From: CAVQLX01 sp046727715
GTDB lineage: Bacteria > Desulfobacterota > Binatia > DP-6
DNA: 21,455 nt
Reading direction: 5' to 3'
Assembly (NCBI GenBank): GCA_046727715.1
Contig: JBKPDC010000163.1
Coordinates: forward strand, 1-21,455
Shown here: positions 1 to 6,400 of the stretch, one piece after another
Numbering within the stretch: position 1 is the first letter of the stretch
How the letters are laid out: each line of letters opens with the position of its first letter
Notes under the pieces: model-generated
Told to the model about the DNA's origin: nothing
The model's input: only the letters and a program-made list of their open reading frames with translations
Database searches by the model: none
Translations under genes and position numbers: made by a program

Positions 1-319
<319 letters not shown>

Positions 320-390
320 GAGACTTCCGCCTGCGGTGAGCTACCATGCGCTTGCTCTCGAGAGGGACCCCGTCCGGATTGTGTCCCGGT

Positions 391-507
391 TTCCGGCGGT
401 CATGGCGGAGGGGCAACACCCGTTCCCATCCCGAACACGGCCGTTAAGCCCTCCAGCGCCGATGGTACTGCATGGTCGCCATGTGGGAGAGTAGGACGCC
501 GCCGGAT
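391..507 (+). rRNA. rrf: 5S ribosomal RNA
   Basis: Length is about 117 nt. The terminal helix pairs TCCGGCGG (392-399) with CCGCCGGA (499-506). The conserved loop segment CCCATCCCGAACACGG and the 3' half segment ATGTGGGAGAGTAGG are both present. It sits in the usual place just after 23S rRNA and is followed by a hairpin terminator. The ends are set from the closing helix and could shift by one or two bases. Confidence 0.96.
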
Positions 508-515
508 CATTGTCG

Positions 516-546
516 GAGCCTGGCTCGTCGTGCACGAGCCAGGCTC
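516..546 (+). terminator. rRNA operon hairpin terminator
   Basis: A perfect 13-bp inverted repeat: GAGCCTGGCTCGT (516-528), a 5-nt loop, and its reverse complement (534-546). It lies 9 bases after 5S rRNA. There is only a weak T-containing tail (CGTTTCGG), so termination efficiency is uncertain. The hairpin is symmetric and also lies just past the stop of the opposing lipoprotein gene, so it could serve both converging transcripts. Confidence 0.8.
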
Positions 547-572
547 GTCCCGTTTCGGCAGCAGGCGCCCGG

Positions 573-1088
573 TCAACTCGGTGTGAGCTCCTCCGGTCTC
601 AGGTCGAGACGGTCTCGGAGGGTGCGCAGGTCACGCGCGACGGCCACGATGGCGTCGCGCCAGCGCGCTATGGCCTGACGGCCTTCCGCCAGCTTCGCCT
701 GCTCACCGGTTTCGAATCCGCTGGCAATCGATTGGTACCCGCCCAGCAAGGTCCGCCAGGCGCCGGAGTAGGTGTCGTGGATCTGTCGGATTTCGGCGGT
801 CCGTGGCTCGTAGCGCTCGGCCTCCGCGAGCTGTCTGCGCACCCGTGGCGTGCTGTCTGCGATCTGTCGCAGGACCTCGGCCTCATCGACGAACTCCGTC
901 GCCAGGATTCGCTCGATCGTACGGGCCGTCTCGGCCTCGATCGGTGCCCAGGATGACATCTTCTGGAGGTACGCGAGTGTATCCGCACGGAGCGCCGCGG
1001 GTGGCGTCGAACACGCCGCCAAGAGGGCCGACGCGGCGAACAGTCCGCACGCCGCCCGCCGAGCACGTCTCGGCCGGTCCACGAACAC
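573..1088 (-). CDS. putative lipoprotein of unknown function
   Basis: The 171-residue product starts with a basic N-terminus and a hydrophobic stretch that ends in the lipobox LAAC (around residues 23-26). It is therefore expected to be lipidated by Lgt, cleaved by LspA and anchored in the outer or inner membrane. The mature part is mostly charged and helical-looking, rich in Arg, Glu and Ala, with no Cys after the lipobox and no motif I can name. The start used is GTG at 1088; a second in-frame GTG two codons later is equally possible, and no strong ribosome binding site is seen. The gene converges on the rRNA terminator and is divergent from the next small exported protein. Seen: signal and lipobox. 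Inferred: periplasm-facing helical lipoprotein. Function is unknown. Confidence 0.75.
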   Translation of the reverse strand: MFVDRPRRARRAACGLFAASALLAACSTPPAALRADTLAYLQKMSSWAPIEAETARTIERILATEFVDEAEVLRQIADSTPRVRRQLAEAERYEPRTAEIRQIHDTYSGAWRTLLGGYQSIASGFETGEQAKLAEGRQAIARWRDAIVAVARDLRTLRDRLDLRPEELTPS

Positions 1089-1141
1089 GGCCGATCACCT
1101 ACCACGAGGCCCAGCCAGGATCGCAAGCCCGTATCCGCCGA

Positions 1142-1543
1142 GTGCTCCGCGGCCGCTCGCGTTGGGGTGTGTTCGGCGCTGTGGCAGTCCTCGTCTCGGC
1201 GACGAGCGGCTGCGTCAGCTGGCGAGCCCAGGTGCCGTTGGTCGCATTCGACGCCGAACGCGCAGGGACCAAGATGCTACGACCGGGCACGAACAGCACA
1301 GCCTGCTGCACGCGGATCCTCGGCATGGCGGTTGCCTGCACTGCGCCGCCGCTCGACACCGCGCTGCGGGACCTGCTCGCCGTCGACGCCGAGGCCAACG
1401 CGCTCACCACGGTCGTCATCGAGACGCGGACATTGGCCCTGGGCGTCCTCGATCGCACCTGTGTCACCGTCCACGCGAACGTCGTGCGGACGACATCGGT
1501 CGTCCGGCTGCCCGCGCCGGCCGGGCACGAGGGCCATCATTGA
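1142..1543 (+). CDS. small exported protein or lipoprotein, possibly TRL-like
   Basis: The product is 133 residues with GTG start at 1142. The N-terminus reads MLRGRSRWG followed by the hydrophobic run VFGAVAVLVSATSGC, a signal peptide with a poor lipobox (Thr at -3), so lipidation is tentative. The mature part has a Cys-rich turn (ACCTRILG) and alternating strand-like segments in the C-terminal half, including VVIETRTLALGVLDRTCVTV. This layout resembles small TRL-like lipoproteins, in which a Cys/Gly turn precedes an acidic stretch and a final beta strand, but the match is by eye only. Longer in-frame extensions upstream would read through the divergent lipoprotein gene and lack a signal peptide at their start. 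No clear ribosome binding site is seen. The next gene starts 77 bases downstream on the same strand. Confidence 0.65.
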   Translation: MLRGRSRWGVFGAVAVLVSATSGCVSWRAQVPLVAFDAERAGTKMLRPGTNSTACCTRILGMAVACTAPPLDTALRDLLAVDAEANALTTVVIETRTLALGVLDRTCVTVHANVVRTTSVVRLPAPAGHEGHH

Positions 1544-1620
1544 GTCGCCTGCCCCGCCGAGGGTTGCGGCGTGGAGCCCGGTGTGAGATCAGGCCCGAAA
1601 CACCCGACAGGAGGTAGCGG

Positions 1621-2208
1621 ATGATTCGCCGTATGATCCTGGGTGCGCTCGTCGCCGGCGCGCTCACCGCGGCCGGCCCGACCCAGGCGACCGGGAAAGG
1701 AAATCCGATGGTCGTGCTCTCGACGTCGCTCGGTGACATCAAGGTGGAGCTGTACCCGGACAAGGCGCCGGAGACGGTGAAGAACTTCCTCGCGTACGTG
1801 AACGCCGGCTACTACGACAACACGATCTTCCACCGGGTGATTCCCGGCTTCATGGTCCAGGGTGGCGGGCTGACGGCCGACATGAAGGACAAGCACGAAG
1901 GGCAGAAGCCGCCCATCAAGAACGAGTCCTCGAACGGGTTGAAGAACGATGTCGGCACGCTCGCCATGGCGCGCACGTCGGTGCCGGACAGCGCGACGTC
2001 GCAGTTCTTCATCAACGTGAAGAGCAACGACTTCTTGAACAAGGAGAAGGCGCAGGATGGGGTGGGCTATGCCGTCTTCGGCAAAGTGGTCGACGGCATG
2101 GACGTGGTGAAGAAGATCGAGCAGGTGCAGACCACGTCCAAAGGCATGCACCAGAACGTGCCGGTCGACGCGGTCGTCATCAAGTCGGCGAAGGAGGTCA
2201 AGAGCTGA
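1621..2208 (+). CDS. ppiA: secreted cyclophilin-type peptidyl-prolyl isomerase
   Basis: The enzyme catalyses cis-trans isomerisation of X-Pro bonds during protein folding. The 195-residue product has a signal peptide (hydrophobic run about residues 5-20, probable cleavage near AAGPTQA) and then a complete bacterial cyclophilin domain from about residue 30. Visible hallmarks are TSLGDIKVELYPDKAPETV, the catalytic FHRVIPGFMVQGG, MARTSVPDSATSQFFIN and the late FGKVVDGMDVV. The signal peptide places it in the periplasm, which favours a PpiA role over the cytosolic PpiB. Start is ATG at 1621, supported by a perfect AGGAGGT at 1609-1615 with five bases of spacing. It converges with the next minus-strand gene with only 22 bases between stops. 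Family assignment is firm; the PpiA versus PpiB symbol is inferred from the signal peptide. Confidence 0.95.
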   Translation: MIRRMILGALVAGALTAAGPTQATGKGNPMVVLSTSLGDIKVELYPDKAPETVKNFLAYVNAGYYDNTIFHRVIPGFMVQGGGLTADMKDKHEGQKPPIKNESSNGLKNDVGTLAMARTSVPDSATSQFFINVKSNDFLNKEKAQDGVGYAVFGKVVDGMDVVKKIEQVQTTSKGMHQNVPVDAVVIKSAKEVKS

Positions 2209-2230
2209 GCCTCCTCGCCGGGGTGGGGGA

Positions 2231-2665
2231 TCAGAGCGGCGGCGGCACGAAGCCGCCGTCCTTCTTCTCCCCCTCGGCGGGCGGTGGCGGCTCGGGGAGC
2301 AGGTCTGGCTTGGTTTCGCCCGCGATGTCCCTAGGGGTGACAACCCAGTCGCCCGAGAAGCCGCGGTAGAGCACGGCCTTCGGTTGCGCGAGGTCTCCGC
2401 CGCCTGACAGCACCAGCGATTCCCCCGCGGCGATCACGCTGAAGGCGGCGAACGTGAGCTTGCAGAGGATGTAGCCCTGCAGGCACTTCGGCTCCATGAG
2501 GGCAGAGGCGACGGGCAGCGCGTTCACCGCAGCCGCCTCGGCGGTGTAGCGGGCTCGCCGCCCCCCGGACAGCTCCTCGAACGGTACCGCGTACGCCAAG
2601 GTGCCGCGTCCCACGGCGAACGTGAGGAGCAGCGCCGTCATCAGCCGTCGCGCGATCGTCCGCAT
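2231..2665 (-). CDS. exported hypothetical protein with proline-rich tail
   Basis: The 144-residue product starts with a signal peptide (RRLMTALLLTFAVG, cleavage likely after AYA near residue 26). A middle region carries two Cys (KCLQGYILCKL) followed by a hydrophobic stretch (residues about 70-90), which could be a membrane segment or a buried strand. The C-terminus is Pro- and Glu-rich (LLPEPPPPAEGEKK) and looks disordered. The two Cys may form a disulfide in the periplasm. I recognise no family. Start ATG at 2665 is well supported by AAGGAGG (minus strand, 2671-2677) with five bases of spacing. It lies downstream of the zinc-ribbon gene on the same strand, with a 79-base gap that holds an inverted repeat, and ends tail-to-tail with ppiA. 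Confidence 0.8.
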   Translation of the reverse strand: MRTIARRLMTALLLTFAVGRGTLAYAVPFEELSGGRRARYTAEAAAVNALPVASALMEPKCLQGYILCKLTFAAFSVIAAGESLVLSGGGDLAQPKAVLYRGFSGDWVVTPRDIAGETKPDLLPEPPPPAEGEKKDGGFVPPPL

Positions 2666-2681
2666 CCCGACCTCCTTGCCT

Positions 2682-2726
2682 GGGCTTGCGGTCGTCTAGC
2701 GCGGTCGGAGCTCGCCCTGCAAGCCC
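2682..2726 (-). repeat. inverted repeat in the intergenic gap
   Basis: Perfect 8-bp arms, GGGCTTGC (2682-2689) and GCAAGCCC (2719-2726), are separated by 29 bases. The element fills most of the gap between the zinc-ribbon gene and the exported-protein gene. In RNA it would place a long-looped stem just ahead of the ribosome binding site of the downstream gene. It could be an operator for a dimeric repressor, a 5' UTR hairpin or a weak terminator. There is no T-tract. Confidence 0.4.
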
Positions 2727-2744
2727 GTGTCGGCGGCTCGAGGC

Positions 2745-2927
2745 TCAGCGCTTCTGCTCGATCTTCTTGCCGTAGGTGACTTCGCCCTTGTCGACGCGCA
2801 GCGAGAAGCCACACTCCGGATCAGAGCAGGCCCACGCCTTGAAGATCACGGCCGCGCCTTCCTGTCCGTAATCGGAGAGCGGGATCAAGACCCCGTCGCG
2901 ACACTTCTGGCATTTGGGAAACTCCAT
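2745..2927 (-). CDS. small zinc-ribbon protein
   Basis: The 60-residue product has Cys pairs at C6-x2-C9 and C34-x4-C39 in the arrangement of a zinc ribbon (KCQKC and ACSDPEC). The remainder is short and charged, ending in a Lys-rich tail. It has no signal peptide, so it is probably cytoplasmic. Such mini-ribbons bind nucleic acid or protein, but nothing in the sequence says which. Start ATG at 2927 is supported by AGGAG (minus strand, 2934-2938) with six bases of spacing. It is preceded by the tRNA-Arg gene on the same strand and by a promoter-like AT-rich patch. Coding status is supported by the ribosome binding site and the Cys pattern; function is unknown. Confidence 0.78.
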   Translation of the reverse strand: MEFPKCQKCRDGVLIPLSDYGQEGAAVIFKAWACSDPECGFSLRVDKGEVTYGKKIEQKR

Positions 2928-2984
2928 CAGCCGCTCCTCACGCCGAACCGACCCCGCTCTGTCAGGTGGTCGCCAAGGTCCCGA

Positions 2985-3013
2985 AAATAAACAAACGGCT
3001 GCCGGGAAAGCAA
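2985..3013 (-). promoter_or_regulatory. possible promoter of the zinc-ribbon gene
   Basis: On the minus strand TTGCTT (3013-3008) is followed after exactly 17 bases by TTATTT (2990-2985), a moderate sigma-70-like match in otherwise very GC-rich DNA. It points at the zinc-ribbon gene 60 bases away. The same T-rich tract lies just past the tRNA-Arg 3' end and could instead be the tail of a weak terminator; the only hairpin before it has a 4-bp core. Confidence 0.35.
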
Positions 3014-3039
3014 GCGGCGGTGGGTGGCGCTCCCCGCAG

Positions 3040-3111
3040 TGCCCCCGAGAGGAATCGAACCTCTACCCCAGGCTCCGGAGGCCTGTGTGATATCCATTTC
3101 ACCACGGGGGC
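3040..3111 (-). tRNA. tRNA-Arg (anticodon CCG)
   Basis: A 72-nt cloverleaf can be folded on the minus strand. The acceptor stem pairs GCCCCCG with CGGGGGC, with discriminator A at 3040. The anticodon stem CAGGC/GCCTG encloses loop CTCCGGA, giving anticodon CCG for CGG codons. The T arm contains the standard GGTTCGATTCC. The 3' CCA is not encoded, so it must be added by tRNA nucleotidyltransferase. It is divergent from the tRNA-Gln/prs unit. Confidence 0.95.
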
Positions 3112-3387
3112 CGAGGGGCGACGCGACCCGGAGGCCGGTCGGTATCACACGGACCTTGATGGGTCCACACGCCGGACCCGGGTGCTCACTCACCCCGGAC
3201 CACTGGTCGTCTGGCCGTGCGGCTCGACGCACGAGCGCTGGTCGCGCTGAGCCGCCCGCCACGTGGTGGCCACGGACCGCGTCGGACGAGCGGGCAGGAT
3301 GCGGTCCATGGGCTCGCGTGCCACGCGCGAACCCCGCCCGCGCGATGCTCAAGCATGAGCGTGGAATCGCGGTTGCGCCGCGTCGTG
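3112..3387. other. non-coding region between divergent tRNA genes
   Basis: No open frame here looks coding: all candidates have shifting, Arg/Pro-rich shadow compositions. I see small inverted repeats: GGACCGC (3274-3280) with GCGGTCC (3301-3307), and GCTCA (3347-3351) with TGAGC (3356-3360). A weak extended -10-like TGTGATAC (minus strand, about 3142-3149) is suitably placed for tRNA-Arg. No known structured RNA was recognised. Confidence 0.5.
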
Positions 3388-3416
3388 TTGACATCCCCGG
3401 GACCGAAAACTAGTCT
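3388..3416 (+). promoter_or_regulatory. promoter for tRNA-Gln and prs operon
   Basis: A perfect -35 hexamer TTGACA (3388-3393), a 17-base spacer and TAGTCT (3411-3416, four of six matches to TATAAT) form the best promoter in the window. Transcription should start near 3423, about 40 bases before tRNA-Gln. The AT-rich GAAAAC just before the -10 stands out from the GC-rich surroundings. No terminator is seen between tRNA-Gln and prs, so it probably drives both. Confidence 0.75.
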
Positions 3417-3460
3417 GCGGCGTTTTCCGAGGGGTCGGTCTTGAGCTGACGACGAGGCCT

Positions 3461-3532
3461 TGGGCGGTAGCCAAGCTGGCAAGGCACCGGACTTTGGATC
3501 CGGCAGCGAAGGTTCGACTCCTTCCCGCCCAA
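3461..3532 (+). tRNA. tRNA-Gln (anticodon TTG)
   Basis: A 72-nt cloverleaf. Acceptor stem TGGGCGG pairs with CCGCCCA (3525-3531), with discriminator A at 3532. Anticodon stem CCGGA/TCCGG encloses loop CTTTGGA, giving TTG for CAA codons. The T arm reads GGTTCGACTCC. The U1-A72 start pair is typical of bacterial tRNA-Gln. CCA is not encoded. It lies 29 bases upstream of prs, a linkage also known from deltaproteobacterial genomes. Confidence 0.96.
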
Positions 3533-3561
3533 CTCGAGGACACGGAGGCGCAGCGCGCTCG

Positions 3562-4506
3562 GTGAAAGGCGAGATCAAACTGTTCACGGGGAACTCGAAT
3601 CGTCCCCTCGCGGACGCGATCAGCGCGAATCTCGGCGTGCCACTCGGCGGCGCGGAGATCGGCCGCTTCAGCGACGGCGAGGTGCAGGTCGAGATCACCG
3701 AGAACGTGCGCGGCGGGGACGTGTTCGTCATCCAGTCGACATCGACGCCCACGAACGACAACCTGATGGAGCTGCTGCTGATGCTCGACGCGTTCAAGCG
3801 CGCGTCGGCCAAGCGCATCACGGCGGTAATCCCGTACTACGGATACTCGCGGCAGGATCGCAAGGTGGCGCCGCGCGTGCCCATCAGCGCCAAGCTGGTC
3901 GCCGATCTGATCACCACCGCCGGCGCCTCGCGCGTGCTCACCGTCGATCTCCACGCCGGGCAGATCCAAGGTTTTTTCGACGTGCCCGTGGACAACGTCT
4001 ACGCCAGGCCCGCCCTGCTGCAGTACCTGCGGGAGCGCCTGGGGACCCGAGAGGCTACCGTCATCGCGCCCGATGCGGGAGGCGTCGAGCGGGCCCGCGC
4101 CTTCGCGAAGCGCCTCGACGCGCACCTCGCCATCATCGACAAGCGTCGCATCCGCGCCAACGTCGTGGGCGAGATGCAGATCATCGGCGAGGTCGACGGG
4201 CGAGCAGCCGTCATCGTCGACGACATGGTCGACACCGCCGGGACGTTGAGTACGGCGGCGGAGGCGGTCCGCGCGGCCGGCGCGCCGCTCGTTCTGGCCT
4301 GCGCCACGCACGCGGTGCTGTCCGGTCCCGCGGTGCGGCGGCTCCGAGAATCGCAGCTCGACGAACTCGTCGTCACCGACACCATTCCGCTGCGTCCCGA
4401 CGCCGGCGAACTCGCGAAGATCACGGTCCTCCCGGTCGCGCCGCTCCTCGCCGAAGCCATCCGGCGGACGCACGACGAGGCGTCGATCAGCTCACTCTTC
4501 GTCTGA
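3562..4506 (+). CDS. prs: ribose-phosphate pyrophosphokinase (PRPP synthetase)
   Basis: Makes phosphoribosyl pyrophosphate from ribose 5-phosphate and ATP, the precursor for purine, pyrimidine, NAD, His and Trp synthesis, in the cytoplasm. The 314-residue length is normal for class I enzymes. Visible landmarks are KLFTGNSNRPLA at the N-terminus, GRFSDGEVQVEI, the catalytic flexible-loop region PYYGYSRQDRK (about residue 93), VDLHAGQIQGFF and the PRPP-binding loop VIVDDMVDTAGT (about residues 216-227). Start is GTG at 3562 because the family begins right at this point. A GGAGG at 3544-3548 lies about 13 bases upstream, rather far. Upstream extension would run into tRNA-Gln. rplY follows after 12 bases. 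Confidence 0.97.
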   Translation: MKGEIKLFTGNSNRPLADAISANLGVPLGGAEIGRFSDGEVQVEITENVRGGDVFVIQSTSTPTNDNLMELLLMLDAFKRASAKRITAVIPYYGYSRQDRKVAPRVPISAKLVADLITTAGASRVLTVDLHAGQIQGFFDVPVDNVYARPALLQYLRERLGTREATVIAPDAGGVERARAFAKRLDAHLAIIDKRRIRANVVGEMQIIGEVDGRAAVIVDDMVDTAGTLSTAAEAVRAAGAPLVLACATHAVLSGPAVRRLRESQLDELVVTDTIPLRPDAGELAKITVLPVAPLLAEAIRRTHDEASISSLFV

Positions 4507-4518
4507 GGGGGGTCCCCC

Positions 4519-5208
4519 ATGGAAACCGTCGAGATCACCATCCAGCGCCGCAGCGGCACCGGCAAGGGCGCCGCGCGCCGGCTCCGCCGCGCCGGCGGCG
4601 TACCCGCGGTCCTCTACGGCCCGAAGCGCCCGCTGGCGCTCTTGACCCTCGCGGCAGAGCAGGTCGAGCGCCGGCTGGTTCACCTCGAGGGGTCCCGTCT
4701 CATTCGCCTGGTGCATGCCGACGGCCCCGACGCGGAGCTGCATGAGCGCATGGTGCTGGTGCGCGAGATGCAGCGTCACCCCGTCACGGGGGAGGTGCTT
4801 CACGCCGACTTCTATGAGGTCGACCTCGCGGAGCGACTGGTCGTTTCGGTACCGCTCCACTTCGCCGGCAAGGCCGCCGGGGTCGTCGCGGGTGGGATTC
4901 TGCAGCCGATTCTTCGCGAGATCGAGGTTCAGTGCCTGCCCACGGAGATACCGGAGTTCATCGAGGTCGACGTCACCGGGCTCGGAATCCACGACGCCGT
5001 CCACCTTGCCGACCTGAAGCTGCCGGAAGGCGTGCAGGCCGTGGGCGAGCCGACCCAGACCCTGGTCACCGTGCTGCCGCCGACGGTCGAGGCGAAACCG
5101 GCCGAGGCGGCTGAGGTTGCGGAAGAGGGTGCCCCCGCCGAGGCGGCGGCGGCACCGCCTGCGGAGCCAGGACCCAAGAAAGGCCAGGAGAAGGGTGGAG
5201 AGGGTTGA
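4519..5208 (+). CDS. rplY: 50S ribosomal protein L25 / Ctc family
   Basis: Binds 5S rRNA in the large subunit. The 229-residue product is the long Ctc form. An N-terminal L25 beta-barrel (GKGAARRLRRAGGVPAVLYG, residues about 14-33) is followed by the TL5-type C-terminal domain (HFAGKAAGVVAGGILQPILREIEVQCLPTEIPEF split over residues about 114-150). A low-complexity Ala/Glu/Pro-rich tail covers about residues 190-229 and is probably disordered. Start ATG at 4519 follows the purine-rich GAGGGGGG. The gene sits 12 bases after prs, the usual partner, and 28 bases before rpsF. Assignment is firm; the acidic tail is longer than in short L25 proteins and common in Ctc-type ones. Confidence 0.95.
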   Translation: METVEITIQRRSGTGKGAARRLRRAGGVPAVLYGPKRPLALLTLAAEQVERRLVHLEGSRLIRLVHADGPDAELHERMVLVREMQRHPVTGEVLHADFYEVDLAERLVVSVPLHFAGKAAGVVAGGILQPILREIEVQCLPTEIPEFIEVDVTGLGIHDAVHLADLKLPEGVQAVGEPTQTLVTVLPPTVEAKPAEAAEVAEEGAPAEAAAAPPAEPGPKKGQEKGGEG

Positions 5209-5236
5209 CCGCCCAATCAATCAACGGAGGCAGTGC

Positions 5237-5641
5237 ATGGCGGATCGCCGCTATGAGACGCTCGTCCTGATCCATCCGGAGCAAGGGGAACCCGGCTCGA
5301 AGGAGCTGGCAGCCCGCATCCGGACGCTCATCGAGGAGCAGGGCGGCATGGTGAGTCAGGTGCAGGAGTGGGGTCTGCGTGACCTCGCGTATCTCGTCGA
5401 GAAGCAGCGGCGCGCGTTCTACGTGCTCTTCGAGTACCGCGCGACGCCAAAGGCGCTCGACGAGATCGAGCGCAACCTGAAACTGATGGACCCGGTGCTC
5501 CGGTTCATCGCGGTCCGACAGGCGGAGAACGCGCCGCCGGCGGCGCTGCGTCCCGCCCGCCGTCCGGAGCGTGACGAGACCGAAGCGACCGACGACGGGG
5601 GTGGGGACCTCGACCTCATGGGCGAAGGGGAGCTGACCTGA
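5237..5641 (+). CDS. rpsF: 30S ribosomal protein S6
   Basis: Binds S18 and the central domain of 16S rRNA in the platform of the small subunit. The 134-residue product starts MADRRYETLVLIHPEQ, and the family core RDLAYLVEKQRRAFYVLFEY and the DPVLRFIAV segment are clear. An acidic, Asp/Glu/Gly-rich tail follows after about residue 105. Start ATG at 5237 is set by GGAGG at 5226-5230 with six bases of spacing; the open frame upstream overlaps rplY and is not used. It is followed by rpsR after two bases, the universal S6-S18 arrangement (with ssb often between, absent here). Confidence 0.97.
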   Translation: MADRRYETLVLIHPEQGEPGSKELAARIRTLIEEQGGMVSQVQEWGLRDLAYLVEKQRRAFYVLFEYRATPKALDEIERNLKLMDPVLRFIAVRQAENAPPAALRPARRPERDETEATDDGGGDLDLMGEGELT

Positions 5642-5643
5642 TC

Positions 5644-5907
5644 ATGGCACGCGAACGCACGGGAGGCCCGCGGCCTCCGCGGCGGCGGGGCATGGGCCGG
5701 CGCAAGGTCTGTCGCTTCTGCGCCGACAAGACCATGCTCATCGACTACAAGGACTCGCGCACCCTAGCGACGTTCCTGAGCGAGCGCGGCAAAATCATCC
5801 CCGCACGCATCACCGGCACCTGCGCCCGGCACCAGCGCCGCCTGACCATCGCGATCAAGCAGGCGCGCACGGTGGCGCTGTTGCCCTACACCAGCGTCTA
5901 TCCCTGA
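5644..5907 (+). CDS. rpsR: 30S ribosomal protein S18
   Basis: Partner of S6 in the small-subunit platform. The 87-residue product has a basic, Arg/Pro/Gly-rich N-terminus and then the conserved core: VCRFCADK, IDYKDSRTLATFLSERGKI, PARITGTCARHQRRL and the end AIKQARTVALLPY. Three Cys (in CRFC and TCARH) suggest a zinc-binding C+ form, although the fourth ligand is a His or missing. Start ATG at 5644 is two bases after rpsF, and the purine run AGGGGAG lies inside the end of rpsF. Translational coupling to rpsF is likely. Confidence 0.97.
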   Translation: MARERTGGPRPPRRRGMGRRKVCRFCADKTMLIDYKDSRTLATFLSERGKIIPARITGTCARHQRRLTIAIKQARTVALLPYTSVYP

Positions 5908-5918
5908 GGAGAGCCACC

Positions 5919-6383
5919 ATGGCGGTCGAGGTCATCCTGCGCGACGACGTCCCCAACCTGGGCAAGATCGGCGACGTGGTGCGCGTGAAGCCCGGTTACG
6001 CGCGTAACTACCTGCTGCCGCGAGGCCTCGCCATCGAGGCGAACTCGAAGAATCTGCGCGTCCTCGCGCACCAGAAGCGGGTCATCGGGGCCAAGGCCGA
6101 CCGCGACCGCAAGACCGCCGAGGTGCAGGCGAAGCAGGTCGATGGGCTCGAGCTCCGGGTGCAGGCGCGCGCGGGCGAAGAGGGCCGGCTCTTCGGCTCC
6201 GTCACCAACCTCGACGTCGAGCGCTTGCTGGCCGCCCGCGGCGTCACCGTCGACCGGCGCCGCATCCAGCTCGAGGGGCCCATCAAGCAGCTCGGAACGT
6301 ATCCCGTCGTGGTGCTGGTGGGTCGCGACGTGCGCGCGACGGTCCAGGTCGTCGTCGAAGCGAGCGACTCCGAGCCGGAGTAG
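5919..6383 (+). CDS. rplI: 50S ribosomal protein L9
   Basis: Binds 23S rRNA near the L1 stalk. The 154-residue product has the N-terminal domain signature VEVILRDDVPNLGKIGDVV with GYARNYLLPRGLA, a long connecting helix (residues about 40-78) and the C-terminal domain from GRLFGSVT. Length is normal. Start ATG at 5919; GAGGAG at 5906-5911 overlaps the rpsR stop codon and gives seven bases of spacing. It ends the ribosomal part of the operon; the HD phosphohydrolase gene starts 17 bases later, in the place where dnaB is commonly found in related gene orders. Confidence 0.97.
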   Translation: MAVEVILRDDVPNLGKIGDVVRVKPGYARNYLLPRGLAIEANSKNLRVLAHQKRVIGAKADRDRKTAEVQAKQVDGLELRVQARAGEEGRLFGSVTNLDVERLLAARGVTVDRRRIQLEGPIKQLGTYPVVVLVGRDVRATVQVVVEASDSEPE

Positions 6384-6400
6384 CGCGCGGGACGCGGCGG

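Noticed and set aside
2927..3394. Long minus-strand open frame across tRNA-Arg and the spacer
   Set aside because: It reads through a clear tRNA gene, its composition is Arg/Gly/Ala-biased as expected for noncoding GC-rich DNA, and no family motif is seen.
3460..3561. N-terminal extension of PRPP synthetase
   Set aside because: It would translate the tRNA-Gln gene; the family N-terminus starts at GTG 3562.
5117..5236. N-terminal extension of ribosomal protein S6
   Set aside because: It overlaps rplY in another frame; a good ribosome binding site and family start are at 5237.
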